Positions 10,478 through 21,941 are shown, numbered from the stretch's first letter. The stretch is 64,000 nt of DNA from Cladosporium sp. IMV 00045 (GCA_001931905.2 MSJI02000355.1:1-64000); one strand, 5' to 3'. Made by a program: numbers and translations. The notes: generated from the sequence alone by a model not told the origin.

Positions 10478-10897
10478 GCTTGTTAGCAGCCTGCATTCCC
10501 TTCCGGTGCGGGCCCTTTACGGGACAACGCATCGGTCTACTTGCGGTCTTACAGACCCAGCCACGCTCGCTCATCTAGGACGAATCGACAACTCGAAGGC
10601 AAAGACGTCGGAGAAGTCAGCGAAACAAGGTCGAGTGTTTTGATTGACCTTCCACGTTTTGACATCGAACGAAGTTTGTCAAGCTGGAACGAACATGAAT
10701 ATCATAGTGAATCGAAAGCTAGGCATTACCACCGGCATGTTCCTATCAGTAAAGTCACGCTTTGAACTCTTCTGTTATTGTAGCACATTCTTGGCATCTG
10801 TAGAAACCCTTCCTTCCAGCACCTGATGATGTCTTCTGTACCATCGCTTTTAGTGTTATGTACTTGTCTCATTCTCGCTTCCATACAGTTCTCCAAT
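10478..10897. other. Intergenic between convergent genes
   Basis: About 420 bases between the secreted protein gene and the 3' end of an orphan hypothetical gene. Nothing further recognised. Confidence 0.45.
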
Positions 10898-11806
10898 TCA
10901 ACGCAAGATCTTTCCGGGAGACCTGTCGCTCGGTTTATTGCATGAGAATGGAGGACCGAGTTCCTTTCCCGGAGCATATTTTGGCCCGAACTTCGCATTC
11001 CGCCAGAGCTCCGTCTCATTGCCCATGGCTTCCCAGCACAGTGCCAGCCACTCATCCAATTCGGATGCAACGTCGCGCGTTTCCCGGACGACATTACCGA
11101 ACTCATCAAGCCAAACGATGTGAAACTGTGCAGAGCTCGCTGAAGGCGTGAGGTGTGTTTCGTGGTCTTCAATGACGAGCATGCGGGATTGCATGAGGTG
11201 CTGTTGCGAGTCTAAGTAGATTCCAGCGAGCTCCACATCTGATCCGCTTTCCATATATCCCCTCTCGTCCTCTCGAAGAAGGTCCAAATGAAGTTTTTCA
11301 TCGTTGGCACTGAAGTCGTGAGTGGGTAGTATTTCAGGTAAAACATCGAGAACTCTCTTCCACTCACTGCCAAGGGAGTAGTATCTCGCATCAGAGGGTA
11401 TCGTACCTTCCTCGTGCATCATCTCCGCAACATCCTCAATTGAACGAAGGAAGTCTTCGCGTGGAAAAGCTTGTGAATAATCGGATTGAAGCCAAACGAA
11501 ATGAGGTGCATCTTCCAACTCTCTAGCGACATGGCGCAAAGCAGTCGGTCGTAGCGGGGTCAGAATAATGGTAATCTGCGCTTCAGTTGGTTGCGCATTG
11601 CCATGCGCAGCTTGGTTTTTGTACTTCGCCCGTTCGACTTCTCCGATCTCCCTGAACTTTCTGACGAGTTGAAAGCGCTGCTCGGCATTCTGGTCGGGAT
11701 CATCGGAGTCGGAAGACCAATTTTCCAACATGAATGCGTCCAAGAAGAGCGTGACCCAAGCTGGCCATTCCGGAGAATCGTGATTCACGTGCGCCCACTC
11801 GGCCAT
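10898..11806 (-). CDS. Orphan hypothetical protein
   Basis: A single minus-strand open frame of 302 residues starting MAEWAHVNHD. I do not recognise any domain. It is acidic, rich in Trp and Glu, with no signal peptide or membrane segment. Patterns such as ITIILTPLRPTALRHVARELE and FHIVWLDEFGNVV look like true protein, suggesting a mixed alpha/beta fold. It lies in a patch with an inverted duplication and a relic of the LRO1 3' end about 50 bases upstream of its start, so it may belong to inserted or rearranged DNA. Confidence 0.6.
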   Translation of the reverse strand: MAEWAHVNHDSPEWPAWVTLFLDAFMLENWSSDSDDPDQNAEQRFQLVRKFREIGEVERAKYKNQAAHGNAQPTEAQITIILTPLRPTALRHVARELEDAPHFVWLQSDYSQAFPREDFLRSIEDVAEMMHEEGTIPSDARYYSLGSEWKRVLDVLPEILPTHDFSANDEKLHLDLLREDERGYMESGSDVELAGIYLDSQQHLMQSRMLVIEDHETHLTPSASSAQFHIVWLDEFGNVVRETRDVASELDEWLALCWEAMGNETELWRNAKFGPKYAPGKELGPPFSCNKPSDRSPGKILR

Positions 11807-12796
11807 GTAAGGTCTGCTCGCGTGGTGGTATTTCCCCGCGTAAGAGCGTGCGGTGTTGTACTCGGTTAAGGTCAGGATTTGGGATCAGGAATAATGGGCG
11901 GCTAGGAATACATAGGCTTGGTAGATTAGGTAATCACGTATGACCTGAGGAATCTTTAGTATGATATTATCACTATATAGGAAGATGAGACTAGAACTAT
12001 TCGATAGCGGTAGGTATATTTCCCTACTACGTAAGTATTGTTAGAGGGATTGCTAAAGAACGAGAATGGGTATTCTAAGAGTTCTTCGAAAAGAGGTCGA
12101 AAACTCAAAATTGATACTCACCCCGCGTCCAGCCTGCGTGACAGCCATTTGGCAGATGTATTGCCGGTTCAGAACACCGGAGGTCAAGCCGACTGAACGA
12201 CTTCGTATCGCGGATCGCCTGTCGCCATATTGCAATCGCAACCGCATCACGCGATGCTTCGAAGGATTCGGTAACAGAAGAACAAATGTCAGCAGGCAAC
12301 AAGATAAGGTACTATAGCAAGCAGCAAGCCTCGGTTGCAAAAGCGCGACCTGGCTCGTTAAAGTTGTTCAGGTCGTTTGTCGTTTAGGCGACGTCAACAC
12401 GCGACGGTGATTGGCTAGATGACTTGCGACTCCTCTCCTGTTAGCGTGAAGATTATTCACTTCACTCACCAGCCGGATGCCAAACTTGCCGGGTTTGTCG
12501 CAGAACCGCGCGCGGGCATAATCTGACTCGCTTCGCGCGCTATGATGACCTCGTTTCCTCGTTCCAATCCATGTGGGGATTCTCTTGGTCTTCGGTCCCC
12601 TTGCGATTTGAGATGGGACAATCGACGCCATGCCCGCGCCGGCTCTGGAATGGACCACATCCCAGCCTGCAGCCATCCTTCTCTAACGGTGATATAAGTG
12701 TTGCTGGGATCCTCTTCTGTTTGCGTCTTCTTCTGCATGTCTACTAGAGACATCTAGTAGCTCTGTCTACCGTCAATTTTCCGCTGCAAGACAGCC
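11807..12796. other. Intergenic, relic-rich
   Basis: About 990 bases with no clear gene. It contains the LRO1 3'-end relic (11859-11895), then an AT-rich stretch (about 11900-12060), then minus-strand frames at 12053-12676 that are protein-like in places and have possible splice donors but no recognisable family. Old transposon or gene debris is possible. Confidence 0.5.
11859..11895 (+). pseudogene. Relic of LRO1 3' end
   Basis: 37 bases match 9287-9323, the last coding codons, stop and following bases of LRO1, at 34 of 37 positions. The relic reads as the terminal residues up to KV-x-IWDQE and the TAA stop. The rest of LRO1 is not found next to it. Confidence 0.75.
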
Positions 12797-14505
12797 ATGT
12801 TGCGCTACCTCTTCGACCGCGTCGGGTCCACGACTTCGGCATACGCCCTGGCCGCCTGGATCACCTGGTCGGTCCGTGACTACACGCACCTCTCAATCGT
12901 CTACGGCATCCTCGCCGTGCTGTCAGTCTTCTGCCTGAAGTCCCTCTTCACGGCCATCTCCCGTGAATCCAAGCTTGCCGGCCTTGGAGCCCGCGCCCCC
13001 AGCTACCGCACCTGGACGCCCTGGAATGTTGGATTCATTTACAATGCCGTGTGGCACATGCTCCGCCACCGCAACCATGAATTCTGGTGGCATATTTTCT
13101 CCACGGTCAGAGGAGCGACGGCCTCGGGCTCCCAATGGACGATGGAGACCATCATGATGGGAGAACGCATTGTTTTCACAGCGGATGAGGAAAATATCAA
13201 GGCCATTCTGGCTACGCAGTTTGGAAGCTATGGCAAAGGTCCGCAGTTCAGGAAAGAGTGGAAGGACTTTTTGGGGTTGAGTATGTCTTGGACTTCGAAG
13301 GTGATTTTTGCCACCAGCACTGACAAATTCTTCCAGGCATTTTCACCACTGACGGCGACATCTGGCACAACTCCCGCCAACTGATCAGACCGCAATTCAT
13401 CAAAGACCGAGTCTCCGACCTGAACACCTTCGAGACCCACGTCCAAGTCCTCCTGTCTCTTCTCGAGCGCTCCCCGCCCGGTCAGGCCATCCAACTGGAC
13501 GACCTCTTCTTCCGCTACACACTCGACGCAGCCACCGACTTCCTCCTAGGAAACAGCGTCAACAGTCTCGAAAACCCCAAAGTGGAATTCGCCCACGCCT
13601 TCGCCGAAGTCCAGCACGTGCAAGCTGTCATCGCCCGCGCTGGACCCGCCCAAGGCCTCGTGTCGAAGAAGGGCTTCTACAAGAGTCTGAAAGTCCTTAA
13701 CACCTTCGTGGAGAAATACATCGACCAAGCCCTCGCCCTGCCCCCCTCGGAGCTCGAAGCCAAAACCAAATCCGACCAAGGCTACACCTTCCTGCACGCG
13801 CTGGCCTCGTACACGCGCGACCGCACCGTGCTGCGCGACCAACTCGTCGCGATCCTCCTCGCTGGCCGCGACACTACCGCCGTAACGCTCTCCTGGCTCT
13901 TCTACTCCCTGTCCCGCCACCCGGAAGTCGTGGCCTCCCTCCGTCGCGAAATCCACAGCACCCTCGGGCCCGACCCCACCACGCAACCGACCTACGACCA
14001 CCTCAAATCCATGCGCTACCTGCAACACACCCTCAACGAAACCCTGCGCCTCTACCCCGTTGTCCCCTACAACGTGCGCGTAGCTCTCGCCGACACCACG
14101 CTCCCCCGCGGCGGCGGACCGGACGGCACCCAGCCCATCGCCGTCCTGAAAGACACGCCCATCGGGTACTCGACGCTCATCCTCCAGCACCGCCACGACA
14201 TCTACCCCACGCACTCCCCCTCAACAGGCAAACCCTTGCCGGACCCGGAGACTTTCGACCCCTCGCGCTGGGACGCATGGACGCCTCGCTCCTGGACATA
14301 CGTGCCCTTCAATGGTGGGCCGAGGATTTGCATTGGTCAGCAGTTTGCTCTGACGGAGATGGCGTATACAGTCGTGAGGATTCTGCAGCGCTTCGATGGA
14401 GTGGTCGATCGCAGCGGTGGCGAGTTTCCCGGCTGGAAGACGGACATCGTGCTGCAGCCGGCGAGGGGGGTGCATGTCGAGTTCACGAAGGGGGAGAAGG
14501 CTTGA
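12797..14505 (+). CDS. Cytochrome P450, CYP52-like
   Basis: Two exons, 12797-13280 and 13337-14505, with a 56-bp intron (GTATGT...CCAG). The product has 550 residues. The N-terminus is hydrophobic (about residues 14-55), consistent with ER anchoring. The P450 hallmarks are all present: I-helix AGRDTT at 337-342, ETLR (ExxR) at 396-399, and heme loop FNGGPRICIG at 486-495 with the thiolate Cys493. The FTTDGDIWHNSRQLIRPQF block after the splice and the overall layout resemble the CYP52/CYP63 group, which hydroxylates the terminal carbon of alkanes and fatty acids; substrate here is an inference. Flanking genes do not form an obvious pathway with it. Confidence 0.92.
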
Positions 14506-17500
14506 GATTTGAAAAGTCCGAGATTTGCCAGAGAATGATTTTGTTGAATTTGATAGGCCAATTCCATGTCAGAAGACATTCGAAGTAAGGCATTGATTCC
14601 TTGCCATCTTCCATCGCATCAGTAGTGGCCCAGAATACATGTGAGCATCACGTTCAGGAAAGGCTTGTATAGGGATCAATTGTGATGACTTATATTTCGC
14701 ACACCCCTAAGCATCAAACACCAACCAAGCACACCAACTTGCTCCCCCAAGAAAGCCATCTCGAGATGTAACAATTCCGACCCAAAATCCAGATCGAGAC
14801 GAGACTGATAGCTTGTAATTTTCAAACGCTAGGAAGTCAAAAAGGAGAGCGAAAGGAATGGAGGTACTACGCATCACCGAAAGAAGAATAGAGCACCTGT
14901 TCAAAAGCAGTTACTAGTGATCAATATATACCTTTATACGCTGCAACATCAAACCACGCACCGTCCCACCCAAAACCAACCCTCCCTCCCGCGTCAATCC
15001 CCCCTGCCAGCCAGCCATGACATCCTCCTTTCTTCCGGCCAGTAACCCGAAAATGAACACTTCCACTTTGGAAAAGGGACATGCCAATCTCACTCGTGGC
15101 AGCTGGGATAGAGATTTCTGCCGTAGCGCAGGGCTGAAACTCTAGACTTTTATTGAAAGTAACTAGGCGGCTGCTTTTTGCGTTTTCGCGGTGTGTGTGG
15201 ACTTGGGATCTGGATTGGGAGGAGTGAGGAGAATGACGGGTGCGGTGGTGCTGTGTTGAGAATTGTTTCTGTGGTACTTGTAATTGGTATGGGACGTGTG
15301 AGGTTGGGGAATTGAACTTGTGCTTCCGTAGAAAGCGGCGTGGGGAGTCTGTGAGGTGAGGTGAGGCTGCGGCGATATGTGATGTGTGTGATGATCCGCA
15401 CGGCTGGGCCGGATGCTGTGATGGGTAGGGTATTTTTTGGGAAGCGAGGCTGAGGCGGCGGACGGGTTCGGGGGTGTGATTCGGAAAACAAGACGTCGGT
15501 ATTCCATGTTCGTACAGCAGGATTGTCATCCATGTCGTGCGTAGAACACATTCATCTGGCAAGAGGTTGAGAACACTGCTTGCGGGGAGCGAGGGTGAAG
15601 GTATAAGGGTCCATCAACAACAACAGGGAACAGGAGACATGCCGCTGCACGACATCCTCGCTCCCCCCGTCCACGTAAGTCAGGCACCATTCCGGACGGA
15701 TCTGTATGTCACACATCTCACCACTCTGACTCGAAAACGCGAAATGTCCCCCAGAATGGCCCAACGGGTGACTTGCGCAATTGCCTACGCGAAACAGCGC
15801 AGTATGGTACCTGAGCAGCGGCCAGGTGTGATGGAAGATGGCATGGGGATCGATGTCGCGTCACTTCTGTTTTTGGGACTCGGGGAGAGTGCGTGGCAGA
15901 TGTGATAGGGTTGATTTGTGAGTCCCACCTAGTGGTGATGGCAGTAAAGGGGCGAGCTGCACGCAGTTGGACACCCTTCGAGATTGGCGACAGCACTGAG
16001 CTTGAGCCGGCTCGGTGTGTGTGGCCGGAGCAGGGTCATGTGAGCTCGCGCATCCCGCGCGATTCCAGCAAGGTTTGGTTTATTTACATGCAGCTTGAGC
16101 TTTTTCGCGAATTTTATTTCTAGAGCTGTCATCCGCACAGCTGCAGCAGGAGGTCAGAGCTAATGTAGTATACATAGCCAATCGCTTTTTGACAGCTCTC
16201 GATCCCCAAGACAGAATTGGGCAGCAAGGCCTCGCAAGACCGGCCAGCTAGGTCAGGAACATACATATAGCTAGCCATGGTAGCTATGATAGAAAAAAAC
16301 ACGATCGAACAGCGATGACATGCATATACAGCAGCTCAGCTCGGTACAGCACACATGACAGCTCGTGCGGGTCTCGATCGAACGGCCGTCCCAGTCCTCG
16401 CGTAGGTCTGGATGGAGCAATGGGATCGCTACCCACGTCTCGCCACTGCAGGCTGGCTGGCAGAAAGACGCCGGCTCGTGTTTGTGACGGGCACAGGTGT
16501 GATGAGCTGGCTGGCCGGCTGTGGCGGCGGCGGAGGCGGCATGCGGGATGATGATGATGAGGTGGAGGTGCGCTTATGATGGCGACGGCTCTTGTCAACG
16601 TGGTGGGCTGTGAGCCCGTTGTGCTTTCGTGTTGCATGAGACAAAAAGGGCCTGCGCGTCGATGTTCTCATGGGTCTCAAGCAGGCGGCCGCAGAAGGAA
16701 GGCCGTTATGATCGGAAGTGGCCTTGCAGTGGCGAGACTGCTGGGTCGTTTCTTGGGCTTGCTGGCTTTCTTTCTGCTAGCCCAGGGTCAGAAGAGACAT
16801 GCCTGCTGGGCAAAACCTGGCACTTGGGGGTGATCGAAAAACGTGTGTTTCTTGCGGCACAGGGCCTTGCGGCGGGCCGAAGTGTAGAATGAAGTAGGGG
16901 GTCACTAGTGGCATGTTCAAGGGCTTTTCCGGGAAGGCGAGGGCTTTTTTCCTTTCTATTCTGTCTTCTTGTTGCATATATGTGGTATCTACAAGTCATG
17001 GCGGCATGGTGCGGTCGGCCTGGATGCCTGGCTGGCACATGTACCGAAAGGGCTGTCACATTATTAAATGATCAACGGGCGATGAAGCCATAATGCGGAG
17101 GATTAGATAGCGGTGGCCATCACCCGGAGCGACGGCAGCGGTCGCGGGCGATACATAAGCAGCGTGGAGGCGTGAAATGAAGGGGAGGAGCAGAGAGGGT
17201 GACCATCTCATCAATCTCAGGAGACACGAGTCGTCGTCGGCACGGGCACGACGGACGGGTTTAGGGTAGGGCATGGGCTCGCAGGGACCCATGGGGCGGG
17301 CGCACACAGGCTCGCCAGTGCACGATGGGATTGATTGATCAGTAGGAGTGGCGACGGTACTGCTGTGCTTTGCTGTGCTGTGGTGTAGAGACAAGATCCG
17401 CAGGTGGGAAAGAGGAGAAAAACATGGCGACCAGAGCCGTTTCAGCGCCTTTTTCGAGGGGCCCTTCGCAACGAGAGATGATGATGACCAGGTGGGTGGG

Positions 17501-17815
17501 CGGCGATGATATAGCTGGGGGAGTGTATTAGGGGATTGGTGGAGGGTGAGAGAGACAACGATTGTGGGAGTAGGAGGCTGAGGCAGACATTTACAGACAT
17601 TCATGCTATAGTAGATCTGGTGGCATGGAGAGCAGCCGTCATAGCGGTACGGTAGTCCGCGCCAACGGCAGATGGAGAGGGCGTGTGGGCAAGAGTCTTC
17701 CGCGGCGACTCTGTGGTGGCACTGGTAGTGTGCGTTGGATAGACCAGGCCGGTGGTAGCGGCAGCTGAGGATATCGATGGTTGAGGTATGGCTATGGGCG
17801 TGGCACGGTAGTGAG
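14506..17815. other. Long intergenic region without a convincing gene
   Basis: About 3.3 kb. Open frames exist on both strands but are Pro/His/Ser/Arg-rich shadows of skewed base composition. It includes a GAT/ATG-type microsatellite near 16546-16560. An unannotated non-coding transcript or a distant WEE1 leader is possible but not shown. Confidence 0.5.
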
Positions 17816-17856
17816 ATGCTACTACTATGCTACTACTATGCTACTACTATGCTGCT
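17816..17856. repeat. 11-bp minisatellite, about 3.6 copies
   Basis: Tandem copies of ATGCTACTACT, exact in the first three units, upstream of WEE1. Confidence 0.9.
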
Positions 17857-18617
17857 AGTATCATCTGTCCAGGCAGGATCCACCGACATCGACGACAATC
17901 ATGCCGTTCTGCCTTCTGCCTTCTGCCTCGTGCCCTGTGCCTGACTTGACCGTTCTGCACACCAAAGCCGGAGCGAAAGTTTGGATGGGCCGCACGGATC
18001 ACGTGTGGGCGTGCGTGGCAAGCGTGCCTGCCCTCAGCGGGCTTTGTTTTGGAGCGCGGTCCTCCCGCATCGCGCGCTCGCTTCCTCCCACACCCTCCCA
18101 TATCATCGCCCATCCGTCCATCACCACCACCGCCTGCCACAGCCCGTGTACAGTCTCACTTCACCTCTCTGTACACCCAGCCCGCCACTCACTCGCCCAA
18201 TCCATGCGTGTGTGAGCATCACCGCCCTGTCGACGCCGCCGTCGCCCGTCGACTCCCTCCGCCCGCCGCCGCCTCATCAATCAGTCAGCCCGCTCCATCA
18301 ATCAATCAATCGATACCCGCCCGCCTGTCGCACGACGCGTGTGTCGGCCGTCTTCGCATTCCACGCCTACCTCATCTACACACACATACACACCCTCACA
18401 ATCGCCCATCCTTATCGCATTGTCTGCGCGCACATACCACGGCCCTGCCGAAACCGCACCTCGCTGTCGACATCATCGCGCGCGCGTGCCCGGTCGCAAG
18501 CAATACTCCACCCGCAACGCCTCATTCAGCCAGGCACCCAACCCGAGCACCATCCCATTCGGCCACTCGCCGTCTGAGACCAGACACACTCCCGACCAGG
18601 AACGCATCGTCCCATCA
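17857..18617 (+). promoter_or_regulatory. Probable WEE1 promoter and CT-rich leader
   Basis: The 600 bases before WEE1 are strongly C/T/A-rich on the plus strand with runs of CACC, CCGCC and (ATCA)n at about 18297-18312. This resembles the pyrimidine-rich leaders of fungal genes. Several out-of-frame ATGs occur, so if transcription starts far upstream the leader carries uORFs. Confidence 0.45.
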
Positions 18618-18629
18618 ATGACGACGTAA
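18618..18629 (+). promoter_or_regulatory. Minimal uORF directly before WEE1
   Basis: ATG ACG ACG TAA: a three-codon ORF in the same frame as WEE1 whose stop ends 3 bases before the WEE1 ATG (18633). The uORF ATG has T at -3, a weak context; the main ATG has A at -3 and G at +4, a strong context. It may tune translation by leaky scanning or reinitiation (inference). Confidence 0.55.
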
Positions 18630-18632
18630 ACA

Positions 18633-21600
18633 ATGGAGTTTGAATACTCTCCCCGCCACCACTCTGCCGGCAGTGCTGCGCACATGCTTTCTCCCACACA
18701 ACACCACAACAGCACGATCGAGTCCATCAGGCAACTGCGCCGCACTCTTTCGCGTTCTCCCTCCAAGCCGGCACGCTTTCATCTCTACACACGCGCCTCG
18801 AACACATCACCTACCTCTCAGCGGCCCACCCCGCAACACCACACGCCCGCGTCGCCTTCGAGCCTCTCCCGCTCATGTAACGTCGAATGCGCTACAGAGC
18901 CAGTCCCCAAACCGCGGTTCTCTGTCAAGCGCGCGGGCACTCGCACCTCTCTCCGCCGGACGTCGCCTAACAGCCCTCTCCGTCGCGCGCTGAGTGACAA
19001 GGCCAACCAGCCGAATGCCCGTCCTGGTCTCAACCGTCGATCATCCGCAGAGGCTGATCAAGAGAACATGGATTGTAGCGACGTGCCAGACAACTCGGAA
19101 CCGCGTTTCGACCAGCCCATCAAGCTGGACTTCAACAAACCCGACTTTCCCATATTCGACCAGACCCCGAAACCCCGCGCTGATACGCTTCTTCAGCCGG
19201 TGTTCAAGGAACACAACCCACCCAAATCTAGCCCCTTGAAGAGGAGTGACGGTGTTATGAATCTTGATGTGGCGAGCATGGGCAGCCCTCGCGTAAAGCG
19301 CAGGAGTCTGCATGGTGCAGCTGCTTTTGGCTCTGATTTCAACGTTTTCGATCAAGGGACCGACGGCTCTTCCAGCGAGCCTGCTGCTCCATCTGATGAA
19401 AAGGAGAAGGATAGCAACAGCACATCCGCATTTTCTACTTGGCCCACTCCCTCCGCACAATCACCACAACGACGACCTTTTCATCTGAGAAAATCGACCC
19501 TTCAGCAGCGTGCTCCTGGTCGCGCAAGGCTTTTCACTGATGGGTCCAGCGAATCTAATTCAAACCCTGCCCTGACAAGAGCTCGATCGCGCATCTCTCT
19601 TGACGGTGCATTGCCCCTTCGCAGTCCTGACTTTGGCTCGCCCTTCCACCGCACCAATGTCAATGAGCCGCCCGTCCTCTTTCAGCAACCTGCTCAGCAG
19701 AAGCCATATCAATCAGCGCCTAAACCACACCCTCTTTCTCACGCGCTCTCTCCTTCATCCTCGACTTCAAGCATCGCCGACGAGCCGCATGCACCAACTC
19801 AGATGCCTGCCACGTCCGCTGCAAACAAACAAGCCATGCCTAGACCACCAGTCAACTTCGCTAAATCTCTCCCGATCGGCGCGATGCGGCCAACATTACC
19901 AAAGGTGACATTGGAGGGCAACCCTGATCTGCCACAAGACTCATTCGCCACCCCTGACGCGTATAAGATGGCAAAACCTCTACCACAGGCCTTCATGTCC
20001 ACTGGCCTCCTTTCAAAGCGAAATAGGAATCTGGACCTCCCTGGCAGCACTGGTCCCATGCCTGATACCCCATCGAAAAAGACCCATTCCATCTTTACTG
20101 GCACGCCAGCGCCTGCTTCTGGCCTCGGAAAGGTTGCCCAGCCATGCCACGAGTTTGGCAGTCCAACAACACCTTTCAACGGAAGAGCTTCCAAGATGTC
20201 ACCTGAATCGTTCGGCAAGGGTGCTAACATCTTCGGCGCGCAAGCTCCACAACTCACCCGCCGTGGCAGCTTCGCCAGCATTACCGGTGACGATGTGATT
20301 AACTCGCCTTTGCAATTTGGCGAAGGTCACTTGAGTGCCGACGAACTGCCTCCCACTCCCACAAAGACCACCATCAATATTCCTCGTCCTCAATCTAAGG
20401 GAGGGAAGAGTAACAGCCTCCGCAGCAGCTTGTTCGGTAGAAGAACCTCTCTAGGAAGCGACACATTTGTCCCTCCAGAGCAAGCAATGGACCAAGACGT
20501 TGACACTGAGATCTTGGACGCGCTTGGCACATCGAGAACACGCCGGAAGAGCCAACGCTCAGCTCTTCGTCCTGATCAGTTCTCAGCCAGCAATGCCGAG
20601 AAGGTCTCGTCGCCACTTCTCGGACGATCTCCACAGACTCCTCAAGAGTGGGGTTCACCACCAGACGCCAGCAGATTGACGATCTCTGCCGAGCGGACAT
20701 CAATGCTCATTCCAAGCAACACATTCCCGCCTGCGACTCCGACTGGTCCTCGAGATTCATTCCACCAGAGTTTTGGCCAGAGCAACCTCGCTTCGAGTTA
20801 CTTCGCGAACGACGTCGACACCTCGCTGACTTCGCGCTTCGGCCAGTCTTCAAGCTTCGGCGTAGGCGAGTTTTCGCAAGTGTACAAGGTGGAGAAGCCT
20901 GTTACTGGGGACGCGCAAGTCGGTCAGGGAGGGAACGCACACTCACATAACGTGTGGGCTGTCAAGAAATCTCGTCGCCCTTATACCGGTAACAAAGATC
21001 GTGCGCGTAAGATGCGTGAAGTGCAAATCCTCCAGGAACTGCGAGGACACGAGCACATCATTGAACTTGTCGACAACTGGGAAGCCAAGAACCACCTTTA
21101 CATCCAGACTGAATACTGCGAGAACGGCAACCTGAAAGACTTCCTCGCTCATGCTGGCTTCAAGGGCAGACTCGACGACTTCCGCATCTGGAAGATCATG
21201 TTGGAGCTGGCACAGGGCGTCAAGTCAATCCACGACGCCAATGTCATCCACTTAGACCTCAAGCCTGCCAATGTGTTCATCGACTGGGAAGGCGTGCTCA
21301 AGATTGGCGACTTTGGCATGGCGAGCCCATGGCCTGCCCCTCCCGGCCTGGACGGCGAAGGCGACCGCGAATACATCGGCCCTGAAGTCCTTTCCGGCCG
21401 CTTCGACAAGCCTGCCGACATCTTCGCGCTGGGTATGATCATGCTCGAGATTGCCGGTAACATCGTCCTCCCTGACAACGGCGTGTCGTGGCAGCGTCTG
21501 CGCCACGGAGACCTCAGCGACCTGCCAAGTTTGACGTGGACATCCGACAGCAGTTTGGTGAGGGACGAATCTGGCGATCCTGTTGAGATGCTCAATGGCC

Positions 21601-21941
21601 AATCGCACGACTCGCTGGTTACTTCCGACCAAGACGACGATGATCTGGACTTCCTCCGCAGGCCATCACCAGCACCGAAAATGGACAGAGCATGCGAGCT
21701 GGTCCAGCCACCAAACTTCATGGTCGACCCGGATGACTCAGGCTCCCTGGACAAGATGGTTCGCTGGCTCATCTGCCCGGATCCCGACGCACGTCCGATG
21801 ATCGACCAAATCCTCTGCGCTCCCGGCGTGCAGTGGGTACAGCGTCGCCGCCGCGCCGGTGCAACCGTGTACGAGGGCAATTGGGGTCCAGCTGACGACG
21901 TCCTCGGTCCGGAACAGGACGTCGAGATGACCGACATCTGA
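18633..21941 (+). CDS. wee1: Wee1-family mitotic inhibitor kinase
   Basis: A single exon of 1102 residues. Wee1 phosphorylates the inhibitory Tyr of Cdk1 and delays entry to mitosis. The long N-terminal half is disordered, Ser/Pro-rich and full of SP/TP sites; near its start is SIRQLRRTLSRSPSKPARF, a motif I associate with Pezizomycotina Wee1. The kinase domain begins at about residue 740 (GVGEFSQVYKVEK), with the lysine in VWAVKK (about 775), catalytic HLDLKPANV (about 872) and DFGMASPWPAP (about 892). The DREYIGPEVLSGR activation segment and LPDNGVSWQRLRHGDLSDL identify Wee1. An acidic insert (DQDDDDLDF) lies in the C-lobe. An in-frame TAA just upstream supports this start. Aspergillus ankA is the corresponding gene. 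Confidence 0.95.
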   Translation: MEFEYSPRHHSAGSAAHMLSPTQHHNSTIESIRQLRRTLSRSPSKPARFHLYTRASNTSPTSQRPTPQHHTPASPSSLSRSCNVECATEPVPKPRFSVKRAGTRTSLRRTSPNSPLRRALSDKANQPNARPGLNRRSSAEADQENMDCSDVPDNSEPRFDQPIKLDFNKPDFPIFDQTPKPRADTLLQPVFKEHNPPKSSPLKRSDGVMNLDVASMGSPRVKRRSLHGAAAFGSDFNVFDQGTDGSSSEPAAPSDEKEKDSNSTSAFSTWPTPSAQSPQRRPFHLRKSTLQQRAPGRARLFTDGSSESNSNPALTRARSRISLDGALPLRSPDFGSPFHRTNVNEPPVLFQQPAQQKPYQSAPKPHPLSHALSPSSSTSSIADEPHAPTQMPATSAANKQAMPRPPVNFAKSLPIGAMRPTLPKVTLEGNPDLPQDSFATPDAYKMAKPLPQAFMSTGLLSKRNRNLDLPGSTGPMPDTPSKKTHSIFTGTPAPASGLGKVAQPCHEFGSPTTPFNGRASKMSPESFGKGANIFGAQAPQLTRRGSFASITGDDVINSPLQFGEGHLSADELPPTPTKTTINIPRPQSKGGKSNSLRSSLFGRRTSLGSDTFVPPEQAMDQDVDTEILDALGTSRTRRKSQRSALRPDQFSASNAEKVSSPLLGRSPQTPQEWGSPPDASRLTISAERTSMLIPSNTFPPATPTGPRDSFHQSFGQSNLASSYFANDVDTSLTSRFGQSSSFGVGEFSQVYKVEKPVTGDAQVGQGGNAHSHNVWAVKKSRRPYTGNKDRARKMREVQILQELRGHEHIIELVDNWEAKNHLYIQTEYCENGNLKDFLAHAGFKGRLDDFRIWKIMLELAQGVKSIHDANVIHLDLKPANVFIDWEGVLKIGDFGMASPWPAPPGLDGEGDREYIGPEVLSGRFDKPADIFALGMIMLEIAGNIVLPDNGVSWQRLRHGDLSDLPSLTWTSDSSLVRDESGDPVEMLNGQSHDSLVTSDQDDDDLDFLRRPSPAPKMDRACELVQPPNFMVDPDDSGSLDKMVRWLICPDPDARPMIDQILCAPGVQWVQRRRRAGATVYEGNWGPADDVLGPEQDVEMTDI

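Noticed and set aside
12053..12676. Minus-strand frames with possible splice donors, perhaps a gene or transposon remnant
   Set aside because: No continuous spliced model with a start and stop could be built and no transposase or other motif was recognised.
12797..14505. P450 with PRISE reductase, tyrosinase and two MFS genes as a secondary metabolite cluster
   Set aside because: They are spread over 43 kb among housekeeping genes and no backbone synthase or pathway regulator is present.
14921..15562. 213-residue minus-strand frame
   Set aside because: His/Pro/Ser/Thr-rich in all three overlapping minus frames, which points to base-composition skew rather than selection on protein.
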